Below are positions 33,449 through 41,877 of a stretch of DNA of 64,000 bases, piece after piece; the first letter of the stretch is position 1; the number at the start of each line of letters is the position of its first letter. The translations under genes and the position numbers were made by a program. Source of the stretch: Acetobacter peroxydans (GTDB lineage Bacteria; Pseudomonadota; Alphaproteobacteria; Acetobacterales; Acetobacteraceae); the NCBI RefSeq assembly GCF_006539345.1, contig NZ_BJMV01000007.1, positions 1-64,000 of the forward strand, given 5' to 3'. Under the pieces are notes generated by a model, which worked only from the letters and a program-made list of their open reading frames with translations, was not told the DNA's origin and made no database searches.

Positions 33449-33490
33449 ACAGACGGCTCATGTTGTAGAAGCCGATTGTAGAAGGTTCGG

Positions 33491-33519
33491 CTTTTATGGT
33501 TATGGAAAGACCATAAAAG
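33491..33519. promoter_or_regulatory. Palindrome between island 2 integrase and attachment site
   Basis: CTTTTATGGT (33491-33500) and ACCATAAAAG (33510-33519) form a perfect 10-bp inverted repeat with a 9-base spacer. It is in the same relative place as the palindromes at 18274 and 45803, though the sequence differs. Likely an integrase operator or excision factor site. Confidence 0.55.
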
Positions 33520-33541
33520 TCAATGAAATCAATATGTTATG

Positions 33542-33568
33542 AGTGGTGCGAACTGCGGGACTCGAACC
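33542..33568. repeat. Attachment site copy between islands 2 and 3
   Basis: Identical over 27 bases to 45881-45907, which includes the CCA end and T-arm of tRNA-Leu (AGTGGTGCGAACTGCGGG and the following nine bases). Beyond it the sequence diverges from the tRNA, so this is a crossover remnant and not a tRNA gene. Confidence 0.9.
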
Positions 33569-33716
33569 TGCATCAACCCGCAGTGACACTTTTCTAACCC
33601 TTTGAAACAGCAAAAAGAATGCGACGTGCTGTCTTCAAGTTGGTAGTTCTTCTCTTAACATCGGTTAAACATTCTGGGAACATTAATGTTTGAACTATGT
33701 GCAGAAATGGTGCATT

Positions 33717-34889
33717 TCAACCTGACATTAGTTCTTCAAACGTTAAATCTGGATTTTCTTCAAATGAATTTGGAGGAAGTGAGCTGAAGTCTACAAAATA
33801 CTCAATGTTATCAATTTCTATTTGATATGGATGAAAAACCTCTTCAGATGGTTTTTGTCCGGAATTACGTTCTTGTATGTATGTGGGTGACATAGGAGGG
33901 AGATGTCGCGGATTAAAGCAGCGGACAATGGCATCTAATGCCATTGTATTATTCGGGTCATTCATTGGTTGACCAAACCATGCTTCGAAAACCTCTCTTC
34001 TTGTCATTTGGACCGATTGTTCAACAATTGTTTGTATAGCCAGTTTTGTCAGTCGTGTTGCATTGGTAGGAGTAACGTCATTTTCTAAACGGGCAAATGA
34101 ATCGTGTCTCCTGACCCGAAAAGGGCCAACTATTTGAGGCATATTTTCATAGTTTTCTAAGTCTAATGGCCGAAGTGTGATTTTGTTAATTTCTCTAAGC
34201 AATTGCAAATAAACTTTTAATAAGGTGTGTCGTCCAGTTTTTCTTAAAGAGCATAAATCTGTAATGTCTGATGGAAGTTGGAAGTAATTAAAATCACCTC
34301 TAAGTATATTCCGAGGGCCAATGATTCCTTTTTCAAGAACGCAAATAAAATCAGGCCGGCAGGTTATATCTTCTATATTTTTATCAAGTTTTCTAACTTG
34401 TTCAGAAATGGCTTCAAGGCTTCTATCAGTCTTATAAGCGACTACTGCGGTGACTGGATGCGGGTAACTTATGCCTGATTGAAAACCATTTCCTCCGATA
34501 GTAAATGGTTTTCTAATAACTATTTTATGAAAAGATTCTATATTTTGATATGCTTCTTGCAATTGGGTGCTGTTTAAAGTTGATTTTATACTGATGGCTC
34601 CGTAGATACTTTCAATTGGAAATACAGAATGAGAAGGAGATGATACAATTTTAGGGCAATAAAACGGATCATGAATAATTAAATCTATTTGACCACTAGT
34701 GAAATTTTCAGAGTTGATGACTTCTCCTCTGCCAATTGCATATCGGCTTGGCAGTTGCTTACTAAGAAAGTCACTGAATGCATCTTCACGTAAAGTGCCT
34801 TTTCCGCCTTGGTGATGGATCTCTCCGCTTTGAACGAATTCGGCCATAAGCTTGTCACTGGCTGCTTTGAATATTTTTCTGACGTCCAC
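33717..34889 (-). CDS. DUF6602-like protein, candidate PD-(D/E)XK nuclease
   Basis: A 390-residue protein. The N-terminal 110 residues look like the restriction-endonuclease-like fold of DUF6602 proteins: GTLREDAFSDFL (E35), YAIGRGEVINS, SGQIDLIIHD (D69), PIESIYGAISIKSTL (E93, K102). In many relatives the last motif reads E-x-K; here it is S100-I-K102, so E93 may serve or activity may be changed. The C-terminal 250 residues match nothing I know. It is the gene nearest the left end of island 3 and follows hsdR by 44 bp on the same strand, so it may be co-transcribed as an extra defence effector. Confidence 0.6.
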   Translation of the reverse strand: MDVRKIFKAASDKLMAEFVQSGEIHHQGGKGTLREDAFSDFLSKQLPSRYAIGRGEVINSENFTSGQIDLIIHDPFYCPKIVSSPSHSVFPIESIYGAISIKSTLNSTQLQEAYQNIESFHKIVIRKPFTIGGNGFQSGISYPHPVTAVVAYKTDRSLEAISEQVRKLDKNIEDITCRPDFICVLEKGIIGPRNILRGDFNYFQLPSDITDLCSLRKTGRHTLLKVYLQLLREINKITLRPLDLENYENMPQIVGPFRVRRHDSFARLENDVTPTNATRLTKLAIQTIVEQSVQMTRREVFEAWFGQPMNDPNNTMALDAIVRCFNPRHLPPMSPTYIQERNSGQKPSEEVFHPYQIEIDNIEYFVDFSSLPPNSFEENPDLTFEELMSG

Positions 34890-34933
34890 TTTATATATCC
34901 CTATATTTTATCAAGTGATTTATTATTTAATTC

Positions 34934-37900
34934 TCAAGACATTTTTCCTGAATCAGCCCAGATTGGAGCAAACTGCTCCGCCTGACGTAGAATATGTTTT
35001 ACCGCTTCCGCCTCCATATCCGGTGGGTATCCATACTGCCGGAGCAGGCGTTTGACGGAAGTCCGCATCTTGGCGCGTGCCTGCGCCATGACGGTCCAGT
35101 CCACTGTGGCATTCTCCCGAATGGTCTTCACCAGTGCTGTGGCGATAACCCGTAGGCGGGGGTCGCCCATAGCTTCCTTGGCGCTCTGGTTCTGGGCCAG
35201 CGCGTCATAGAACGCGATTTCTTCCTGTGTCAGGCCCAGTTCTTCGCCCCGGTCGCGGGCGGAGGCCATGTCACGTGCCATGCGGATGAGTTCATCCAGT
35301 ATCTGGGCGGATGTCAGGGCATTGGCATGGTAGCGGGCAACGGCCTGTTCCAGCCTTTGTGAGAAGGCTTCGGCTTCCGTGATGTTGGAGCGGGTTCGGC
35401 TGCGTATCTGGCCTTCCAGCAGTTTCTTGAGCGCTTCAATGGCCAGATTGCGCTGGGGCATTTCCCGCACTTCTTGCAAGAAGGCGTCCGAGAGGATGGA
35501 AATATCAGGCTTTCCAATGCCAGCGGCTTCCATGATGTCGATGATATCAGTGGAAATGACGGCTTTGCTGACCAGTTGCTTGATAGCCAGTTCGCGTTCC
35601 TGCGCACTGCGCCCATCGCTGCTTGTGCTCACGCTCTTGACCAGTGCTGCCCTGACAGCTTCAAAAAACCCGATTTCATCACGTAGCTTTGCGGCCTCAT
35701 CACTGGCAGAAGCCAGCGCAAATGCGACCGAAAGCGCCTTGACGGCATCCGGGTAGCGCTTCTGGGCGGCTTTACGCTCTTCATCATTTTTGGCGGAGGC
35801 CACGGCCCGTTGCTGCTGTCCCAGAATATGGTCAAGCGCTCCCGCCATAATGGACAGCTTGGCCTTGGGTGTCGCGCCGTCCTGCAAGGCAGGGCGGTAG
35901 TCAAAGCCACCTGCCTGGCCGGGATTGAACATGGCCCGCACGACTTCGTAGCGCTCCTGTAAGGCGCGGATGGCCTCGCCTTCGTCAATGCCGACCTGTT
36001 CGCGGTCTCCGGCAGAGTATTCGCCCAGAGCCGTCTTCAGGTTCTGGGCAAGGCCGATATAATCCACCACCAGACCACCGGGTTTGCCCTTGAACACACG
36101 GTTGACGCGGGCAATGGCCTGCATCAGCCCATGCCCGCGCATGGGTTTGTCCACATACATGGTGTGCATCGAGGGCACGTCAAAACCCGTCAGCCACATG
36201 TCGCGCACAATGACCAGCCGGAGCGGGTCATTATTGTCCTTCATGCGCTTTGCCAGCAGTTCACGTCGGGCCTTGGACTTCTTGCCAATATGGGGCTGGA
36301 ACCCGGCAGGATCAGACGAACTGCCAGTCATCACCACCTTGATGGCTCCTTCATTGTCATCATCACTATGCCATGCGGGGCGCAAGCGGATGATCTCGTT
36401 ATACAGAGCCACACAGATGGCCCGGCTCATGCCCACGATCATGCCTTTGCCTTCAAGGGCGGTCAGGCGATTTTCAAAGTGGGTCACAAGGTCTTCGGCA
36501 ATCCGACGCAGGCGAGGTTCCGAGCCGACCAGTGCTTCTACCCGCGAGTATTTCTGGCTGAGCTTGTGTTCCTCGTTCTCGGAAAGCCCTTCGACAATAT
36601 CGGCAAGTTCGTCGTCCAGCTCTTCCTTGAGGTCTTCATCCAGTTCAATGCGCACAAGGCGGCTCTCGTAATAGATGGGCACGGTTGCGCCATCCTCGAC
36701 AGCCTGCGCGATGTCGTAAATGTCGATGTAATCGCCAAAAATACCGCGTGTGTTTACATCGGCATTTTCAATGGGGGTGCCGGTAAAGCCGATAAAGGAG
36801 GCATTGGGCAGGGCGTCGCGCAAATATTTGGCAAACCCATAGGTCATTTTGCCGGTCTTGGGGTTAAACTTGGCTTCCAGCCCATACTGGCTGCGGTGCG
36901 CCTCATCCGCCATGACTACCACATTACGGCGGTCGGTCAGCACGGACAGGCTGGTTTCGCCGTCTTCGGGCTGGAACTTCTGCAAGGTGGTAAAGATGAC
37001 GCCGCCCGAGGTGCGCCGGAGGAGTTTCTGCAAGTCCTCCCGGCTGTCTGCCTGTTCCGGTGTCTGGCGCAACAGAGCCTGTGCGCCGGAGAAGGTGGCG
37101 AAGAGCTGGTCGTCCAGATCATTGCGGTCTGTCAGCACAATGATGGTGGGGTTTTCCATCTCGGGGTGGCGGGCGATTACGCCTGCATAGAACGTCATGA
37201 GCAGGCTCTTGCCGGACCCCTGCGTGTGCCAGACGACACCGACCTTGCGGTCTCCATCCGGTGCGGAAGCCCGCACCGTCTGTACCACGGCTTTCCGGCA
37301 GGCATGGAACTGGTGATAGCCCGCCAGAATTTTGATGGGACTCCCGTTCTTCTCGCCAAACAGCACGAAGTCACGGATCAGGCCCAGAAACCAGTGTGGG
37401 GTGAACACGCCCCGCAGCACAGTTTCCATTTCCTCATGGTTTTTGGCGATCAGGTCTTCGCCGTTGATCGTGCGCCATGGCATGAAGCGGTCACGGTCGG
37501 CTGTGAGCGAGCCAATGCGGGCTTCTCTGCCATCCGAAATCATCAATGCTTCATTGAAGCGGAACAGGGAGGGAATAAGGCTGCGATAGGTCTGGAACTG
37601 GTTCCATGCGGAATCCAGCGTGGCGTTCTCGGAACTGGGGCTTTTAAGTTCTACCACCCCAAGCGGCATACCGTTGATGAACAGAACAAGGTCTGGCCTG
37701 CGGTTGGCTTCGTCTTTTTCAATGACGAACTGGCGCACGACCAGAAAGTCATTGTTCTCCGGGTTCTCAAAATCCAGCAGGCGCACCCGGTCGCCTGATT
37801 GCGTGCCATCTTCGCGCACCACATCCACCGGCACGCCATTGACCAGATAGTCATGGAGGCGGCGGTTTTCGTCCACATGGTCGGGTGTGTCTTCGCGGAT

Positions 37901-38122
37901 CAGGGCCAGAAGGGCTTCATCGCGTGAGGCTTGGGGAAGGTGCGGATTTAGCCGGTCTATGGCTGCGCGTAGGCGTTTTTCCAGAATGACGTCCGATAAC
38001 GAGGCACGTTCCGGTTTTTTGCCACCGGGGGCAATATCTGGCCCCCAGACAATGGTGTAGCCACATTCGCGCAGAATATCACAGGCCCAGTCTTCGATCT
38101 CGTTTTCGGACAGAAAGCTCAT
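34934..38122 (-). CDS. hsdR: Type I restriction enzyme R subunit (island 3)
   Basis: A 1062-residue subunit. The nuclease site is D144 with E158-L-K160 (RRPDLVLFING, VVELK); Walker A HTQGSGKS follows near residue 305, then MADEAHRSQYG and GFTGTPI. All motifs are intact. It differs clearly from the island 1 HsdR, so the two systems are from different lineages. It overlaps hsdS by four bases (ATGA) and is the fifth gene of the hsdM-hepT-mntA-hsdS-hsdR unit. An antisense frame of 555 codons lies within it but has no sign of being a gene. Confidence 0.95.
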   Translation of the reverse strand: MSFLSENEIEDWACDILRECGYTIVWGPDIAPGGKKPERASLSDVILEKRLRAAIDRLNPHLPQASRDEALLALIREDTPDHVDENRRLHDYLVNGVPVDVVREDGTQSGDRVRLLDFENPENNDFLVVRQFVIEKDEANRRPDLVLFINGMPLGVVELKSPSSENATLDSAWNQFQTYRSLIPSLFRFNEALMISDGREARIGSLTADRDRFMPWRTINGEDLIAKNHEEMETVLRGVFTPHWFLGLIRDFVLFGEKNGSPIKILAGYHQFHACRKAVVQTVRASAPDGDRKVGVVWHTQGSGKSLLMTFYAGVIARHPEMENPTIIVLTDRNDLDDQLFATFSGAQALLRQTPEQADSREDLQKLLRRTSGGVIFTTLQKFQPEDGETSLSVLTDRRNVVVMADEAHRSQYGLEAKFNPKTGKMTYGFAKYLRDALPNASFIGFTGTPIENADVNTRGIFGDYIDIYDIAQAVEDGATVPIYYESRLVRIELDEDLKEELDDELADIVEGLSENEEHKLSQKYSRVEALVGSEPRLRRIAEDLVTHFENRLTALEGKGMIVGMSRAICVALYNEIIRLRPAWHSDDDNEGAIKVVMTGSSSDPAGFQPHIGKKSKARRELLAKRMKDNNDPLRLVIVRDMWLTGFDVPSMHTMYVDKPMRGHGLMQAIARVNRVFKGKPGGLVVDYIGLAQNLKTALGEYSAGDREQVGIDEGEAIRALQERYEVVRAMFNPGQAGGFDYRPALQDGATPKAKLSIMAGALDHILGQQQRAVASAKNDEERKAAQKRYPDAVKALSVAFALASASDEAAKLRDEIGFFEAVRAALVKSVSTSSDGRSAQERELAIKQLVSKAVISTDIIDIMEAAGIGKPDISILSDAFLQEVREMPQRNLAIEALKKLLEGQIRSRTRSNITEAEAFSQRLEQAVARYHANALTSAQILDELIRMARDMASARDRGEELGLTQEEIAFYDALAQNQSAKEAMGDPRLRVIATALVKTIRENATVDWTVMAQARAKMRTSVKRLLRQYGYPPDMEAEAVKHILRQAEQFAPIWADSGKMS

Positions 38123-39426
38123 GCCGCGTCTTCCACCATTTTTTCGGCATCCCGGATGCTGATCTCGCCAGACATGAGCTTGGGGAGGAGGAGGTCTCGG
38201 AGTTGAGCAAGAGTGTGACTCTCAATATTGTTTGCAGATATTTTGTTCATCCATGATGACACTACGGTATGAAATGCGCTGACTGTTTGTTCTGACAGAA
38301 TACAAGATGTGTCCGCCACCACATCCGGCCTTACTGCTGGATATGCTCCTCCATCGGCGAGATGTGTCAGCCGATCAATATTTTCTTTATCGGTTAACGC
38401 AAAATATATAAATTCCCGAAATTTTTTGTCTTCGGCATAAAAGCACGCAAAGCCCGTGCTTCCGGTGAGTCCTTCACGATCAATATATGCGTATGAACCA
38501 TTGCCCGGTCTTACGGTGCCAATGACGGTTTCACCTGTGCGCAGAATCCTTTGTGCACGACTAGGTGCTTCTTGAGCAGACATTTTGGAAATATCATTGA
38601 TTATTCCATGTTTAACTGATGAAAGATCAAGATAATTAACAGTTTCTGGATAATTCTGGCGCTTCCACGAAAGGGAATTCAGGTTAGCCCAGTTGCCAAT
38701 AGTGCCATCTAACCACCCCTCGGGCTTCCCCTCATCATCCAGCCTATCGGGAAAGAGTTCCCACAGTTCTGGGGCGAGGTAAGGGGCTTCTGCGGACATT
38801 TTTGCCCGTGTCGGGCCAAAATCGACAAACCAGTCCCGAAACAACGCCCGCGCCATAGCTCCCAGCGTTTCGTTCGTCCGGCGGTTGAGGTCTATTTTGT
38901 CGTCGAGAGAGCCGAGAATGGAGGCAATCGCGCTTTGTTTAGAGATGGTCGGGAGTGTAACCTCCATGGAAAGAATTTGGTTGGGAGATAAGTTGGCTTG
39001 CCCTCCAGAGCTTGTAGCTATGGATATAAAATATTCTTGATAAAGCATTTGGCTAAGCAAATAGCCCATGTAATTTGCACAAGCTAAAGTGGGTGACCTA
39101 AATCTTAAGGCTCCTACTCTTTGGTTAATTAGCATTTTTTCATTTTTATTGAATCTACAAACTTTTCCTACCCATGTATCAGGATTGCCGTCATGACGAT
39201 TGCCAGACATGGAAATGAGAAGGTCATCTGGTCTTGTAACTTTATTTGGTTTTAATTTCAGGAATATTGATTCAACATAAGAAAATTCATCATCCTTAAA
39301 ATATCCCGCTTTAATGTTTTTTATTTTTATGACGGGAGTTCCGGTAGCTTTGAACTCACTGCTTTTGAATGCATATCCATTTTCAATATAAAATATTTCA
39401 CCAAGAGTGTAGGTTCTAAAAGTCAT
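38119..39426 (-). CDS. hsdS: Type I restriction enzyme specificity subunit (island 3)
   Basis: A 435-residue protein with two recognition domains. The first ends with LPTISKQSAIASILGSLDDKIDLN, the conserved linker helix. The second ends TLAQLRDLLLPKLMSGEISI, the same type of end as in other HsdS. The first recognition domain is AT-rich at DNA level (39000-39420) compared with its surroundings, a usual sign of domain exchange between specificity genes. It overlaps mntA upstream and hsdR downstream by four bases each. Confidence 0.93.
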   Translation of the reverse strand: MTFRTYTLGEIFYIENGYAFKSSEFKATGTPVIKIKNIKAGYFKDDEFSYVESIFLKLKPNKVTRPDDLLISMSGNRHDGNPDTWVGKVCRFNKNEKMLINQRVGALRFRSPTLACANYMGYLLSQMLYQEYFISIATSSGGQANLSPNQILSMEVTLPTISKQSAIASILGSLDDKIDLNRRTNETLGAMARALFRDWFVDFGPTRAKMSAEAPYLAPELWELFPDRLDDEGKPEGWLDGTIGNWANLNSLSWKRQNYPETVNYLDLSSVKHGIINDISKMSAQEAPSRAQRILRTGETVIGTVRPGNGSYAYIDREGLTGSTGFACFYAEDKKFREFIYFALTDKENIDRLTHLADGGAYPAVRPDVVADTSCILSEQTVSAFHTVVSSWMNKISANNIESHTLAQLRDLLLPKLMSGEISIRDAEKMVEDAA

Positions 39427-39743
39427 AACACACCAAAATAATTATTCTTCATGATATGATTTATACAAATTTTCTTACGAAAATCTGCATCGACTTGTGC
39501 CCAATCAAGAATATCCACTTTCCACGGCAGTTCTGACTCCGAGAAAGCTTCTTCCAGTCGTACCCGCGTTTCCAGAGACAAAGGCGCATCACCCATAATC
39601 GCTAGATCAAGATCAGAAAACGGTTTGGCCTTGCCGGTAACACGCGAGCCAAAAGCTCGGACTTCACGGTCAGGCACAATCTCGTTGAGTATCCGCAGCA
39701 CAATGGCGCGCTCTTCGGGCGTGATGTCGATCTGCCCTGTCAC
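39423..39743 (-). CDS. mntA: MntA-type nucleotidyltransferase antitoxin
   Basis: A 106-residue minimal nucleotidyltransferase: GS at 33-34 region (AFGSRVTG), paired acids in SDLDLAI (D44, D46) and a third acid in KVDILD (D77 region). MntA proteins neutralise HepT by adding AMP units to a Tyr of the toxin. It directly follows hepT with a four-base overlap and precedes hsdS with a four-base overlap, so it is produced in step with the restriction enzyme. The catalytic acids are all present. Confidence 0.88.
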   Translation of the reverse strand: MTGQIDITPEERAIVLRILNEIVPDREVRAFGSRVTGKAKPFSDLDLAIMGDAPLSLETRVRLEEAFSESELPWKVDILDWAQVDADFRKKICINHIMKNNYFGVL

Positions 39744-40141
39744 GCCGTGCGCTCTTTCAGCGTGGCCAGCAGAAATTCGGCTTCTGCGATAAAGTCCGGA
39801 ATGGTAGCCACAACCTGTTTAGCCGTCATTTCGTTGTAAGTATGGCTGGTCAGGTTACGCATTTTGCGGAATACGCTCCACTTGGGCCATGCGCTTTTCA
39901 GCAGCCCGGCCTCGTTGGCGGACCGGATCATGTCCGGAAAGCCCATGCGGTCATATTCCTCGGGGGAGGCTGAATTGGCTTCCAGAAAGCGTTTCAGGGT
40001 TTTGTGGCTGAGTTCATAGGTAAACTCGAAACGCTGGATCAGGCCGTCCCGCAACTGCTCATCGTCTGGCTGGGCAAGGTGACGTGTCCAGCCTTCTTTC
40101 AGGCGGTCGAGTGCGCGTTCCAGTGGAGTGAGATAGAGCAT
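39740..40141 (-). CDS. hepT: HepT-type HEPN ribonuclease toxin
   Basis: A 133-residue all-helical protein. The HEPN motif R-x4-H-x-Y is complete: R95, H100 and Y102 in RNLTSHTYNE. In known HepT-MntA pairs the His and Arg make the RNase site and the Tyr is AMPylated by MntA. It starts on the last base of the hsdM stop codon (TAATG), placing it between the methyltransferase and specificity genes. This position is unusual for a toxin-antitoxin pair and may keep the restriction operon from being lost, or respond when it is blocked. Confidence 0.88.
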   Translation of the reverse strand: MLYLTPLERALDRLKEGWTRHLAQPDDEQLRDGLIQRFEFTYELSHKTLKRFLEANSASPEEYDRMGFPDMIRSANEAGLLKSAWPKWSVFRKMRNLTSHTYNEMTAKQVVATIPDFIAEAEFLLATLKERTA

Positions 40142-41754
40142 TACGCACTCTCCTTCTGCACGATCAGCTTCAGGGAGGTGGTAATTTTCGCGTTTAGTTC
40201 TTCACCCTGCGCAAACTGCTCTTTCAGGGTCTTTTCAAGGGCTGCGAAGCGTTCAGTGAATGGCACATTGTCTTCCTCGGCTTCCTCCGCGCCCACGTAC
40301 CGACCCGGTGTCAGCACAAAGCCGTGCTGTTCCACTTCGTCCAACGTGGCAGATTTGCAGAATCCCGGAATGTCCTCATATGTGCCTGCGCCCTTTTCTC
40401 CACGCCATGCGTGGTAGGTGTCGGCAATGCGGGCCACGTCCTCGTCCGTCAGTTCCCGGCGGGTGCGGTCAACGAGCTTGCCAAGTTTGCGGGCGTCAAT
40501 AAACAGGATTTCCCCGCGCCGGTCTCGCCAGCCTTTTTGCTTCTTGGTGCGGGTCAGGAACCACAGGCACGCTGGAATCTGGGTGGAATAGAAAAGCTGA
40601 CCGGGCAGGGCCACCATGCAATCCACCACATCGGCTTCCACCATCCGGCGGCGGATTTCGCCCTCGCTGTTCTGGTTGGAGGACATGGAGCCATTGGCTA
40701 GCACCACGCCAGCCGTGCCGTCGGGGGCCAGATGCCATAGGATATGCTGGAGCCACGCATAGTTGGCATTGCCCGCAGGCGGCTTGCCATACTGCCAGCG
40801 CGGGTCTTCCTCCAGTGACGCATTCCACCAGTCCGACACGTTAAAGGGCGGGTTGGCCAGAATATAGTCAAAGCGCAGGTCTTTCAGTTCGTCGCGCAGA
40901 AAGCTGCCCTCATTGTTCCAGCGGATATCCGCGCCAATACCCCGCACCGCAAGGTTCATGCGGGCCAGACGCCATGTGGTGTGGTTGCTCTCCTGCCCGT
41001 AAATGGCAATGTCACCCAGCTTGCCACCATGGGTTTCCACAAAGCGTTCGGACTGCACGAACATGCCACCAGAGCCACAGCACGGATCATACACCCGGCC
41101 CTTATAGGGTTCGAGCATGGAAACCAGCGTGCGCACTACGCTGGAAGGCGTGTAAAACTCGCCCCCACGCTTGCCCTCGGCTCCGGCAAACCCGCCAAGG
41201 AAGTATTCATACACCCGGCCCAGCACGTCCCGCGCCTTATCGTCCGTATCGCCCATGCCGATGTCGGAGATCAGGTCGATCAACTCCCCCAGCATCACGC
41301 TATCAAGGGCAGGCCGTCCGTAATCCTTGGGCAGAACGCCCTTGAGCTGCTCCGGGTTGGCTTTTTCAATGGCCAGCATGGCGTCATCAATGAGTTTGCC
41401 GATACCGGAAGAACGGGCGTTGTCCCTGAGGTGAGACCAGCGGGCGGTCTCGGGCACCCAGAAGATGTTTTCAGCCAGATATTCGTCGGGGTCTTCCGCC
41501 GCTGCCGGATCATCCAGCATCAGTTCAGCATGGCGGGCTTCAAAGGCGGTGGAGATGTAGCGCAGAAAGATCAGGCCAAGCGCCACATGCTTGTAGTCTG
41601 AGGGTTCAAGGTTCTTGCGCAGCTTGTCAGCCGCCAGAAACATCTGCTGTTCAAAGCCCAGTGTCGCACTCGCAGCCTTGGCCTTGCTCACCTTGGTGGT
41701 TTTCTTGGGGGCAGGGGCAGCATCAGGGTTCTTGCGAGGGCGACCGCGTGGCAT
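40141..41754 (-). CDS. hsdM: Type I restriction enzyme methyltransferase subunit (island 3)
   Basis: A 537-residue adenine methyltransferase subunit. After a basic Ala/Pro/Lys-rich start ([20 protein letters not shown]) comes the HsdM helical domain, then DPCCGSGG at 223-230 (SAM site) and NPPF at 301-304 (catalytic). Length is normal. It is the first gene of a tightly overlapping operon of five. The basic tail at the N-terminus is not found in the island 1 HsdM, and the two proteins are only distantly similar. Confidence 0.94.
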   Translation of the reverse strand: MPRGRPRKNPDAAPAPKKTTKVSKAKAASATLGFEQQMFLAADKLRKNLEPSDYKHVALGLIFLRYISTAFEARHAELMLDDPAAAEDPDEYLAENIFWVPETARWSHLRDNARSSGIGKLIDDAMLAIEKANPEQLKGVLPKDYGRPALDSVMLGELIDLISDIGMGDTDDKARDVLGRVYEYFLGGFAGAEGKRGGEFYTPSSVVRTLVSMLEPYKGRVYDPCCGSGGMFVQSERFVETHGGKLGDIAIYGQESNHTTWRLARMNLAVRGIGADIRWNNEGSFLRDELKDLRFDYILANPPFNVSDWWNASLEEDPRWQYGKPPAGNANYAWLQHILWHLAPDGTAGVVLANGSMSSNQNSEGEIRRRMVEADVVDCMVALPGQLFYSTQIPACLWFLTRTKKQKGWRDRRGEILFIDARKLGKLVDRTRRELTDEDVARIADTYHAWRGEKGAGTYEDIPGFCKSATLDEVEQHGFVLTPGRYVGAEEAEEDNVPFTERFAALEKTLKEQFAQGEELNAKITTSLKLIVQKESA

Positions 41755-41877
41755 GAAAGAAAGCCTTGTTTCTCAGATAATCAGATACTCCAGTTTGACG
41801 GAAACGGACGATCTGGTCGAGAGATAATGGTGGGAGGGAGGTGTGTCTGGTATCGGTGCCGGTGCTGAACCGGGATT

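Noticed and set aside
33542-33568. Second tRNA-Leu gene
   Set aside because: Only the 3' 25 or so bases match; anticodon arm and 5' acceptor strand are absent, so it is an attachment site remnant. The same applies to 8019 and 18334.
36131-37798. 555-codon open frame antisense to the island 3 hsdR
   Set aside because: It is a mirror frame in a GC-rich gene, with no ribosome site and no family features; the hsdR frame has every expected motif.
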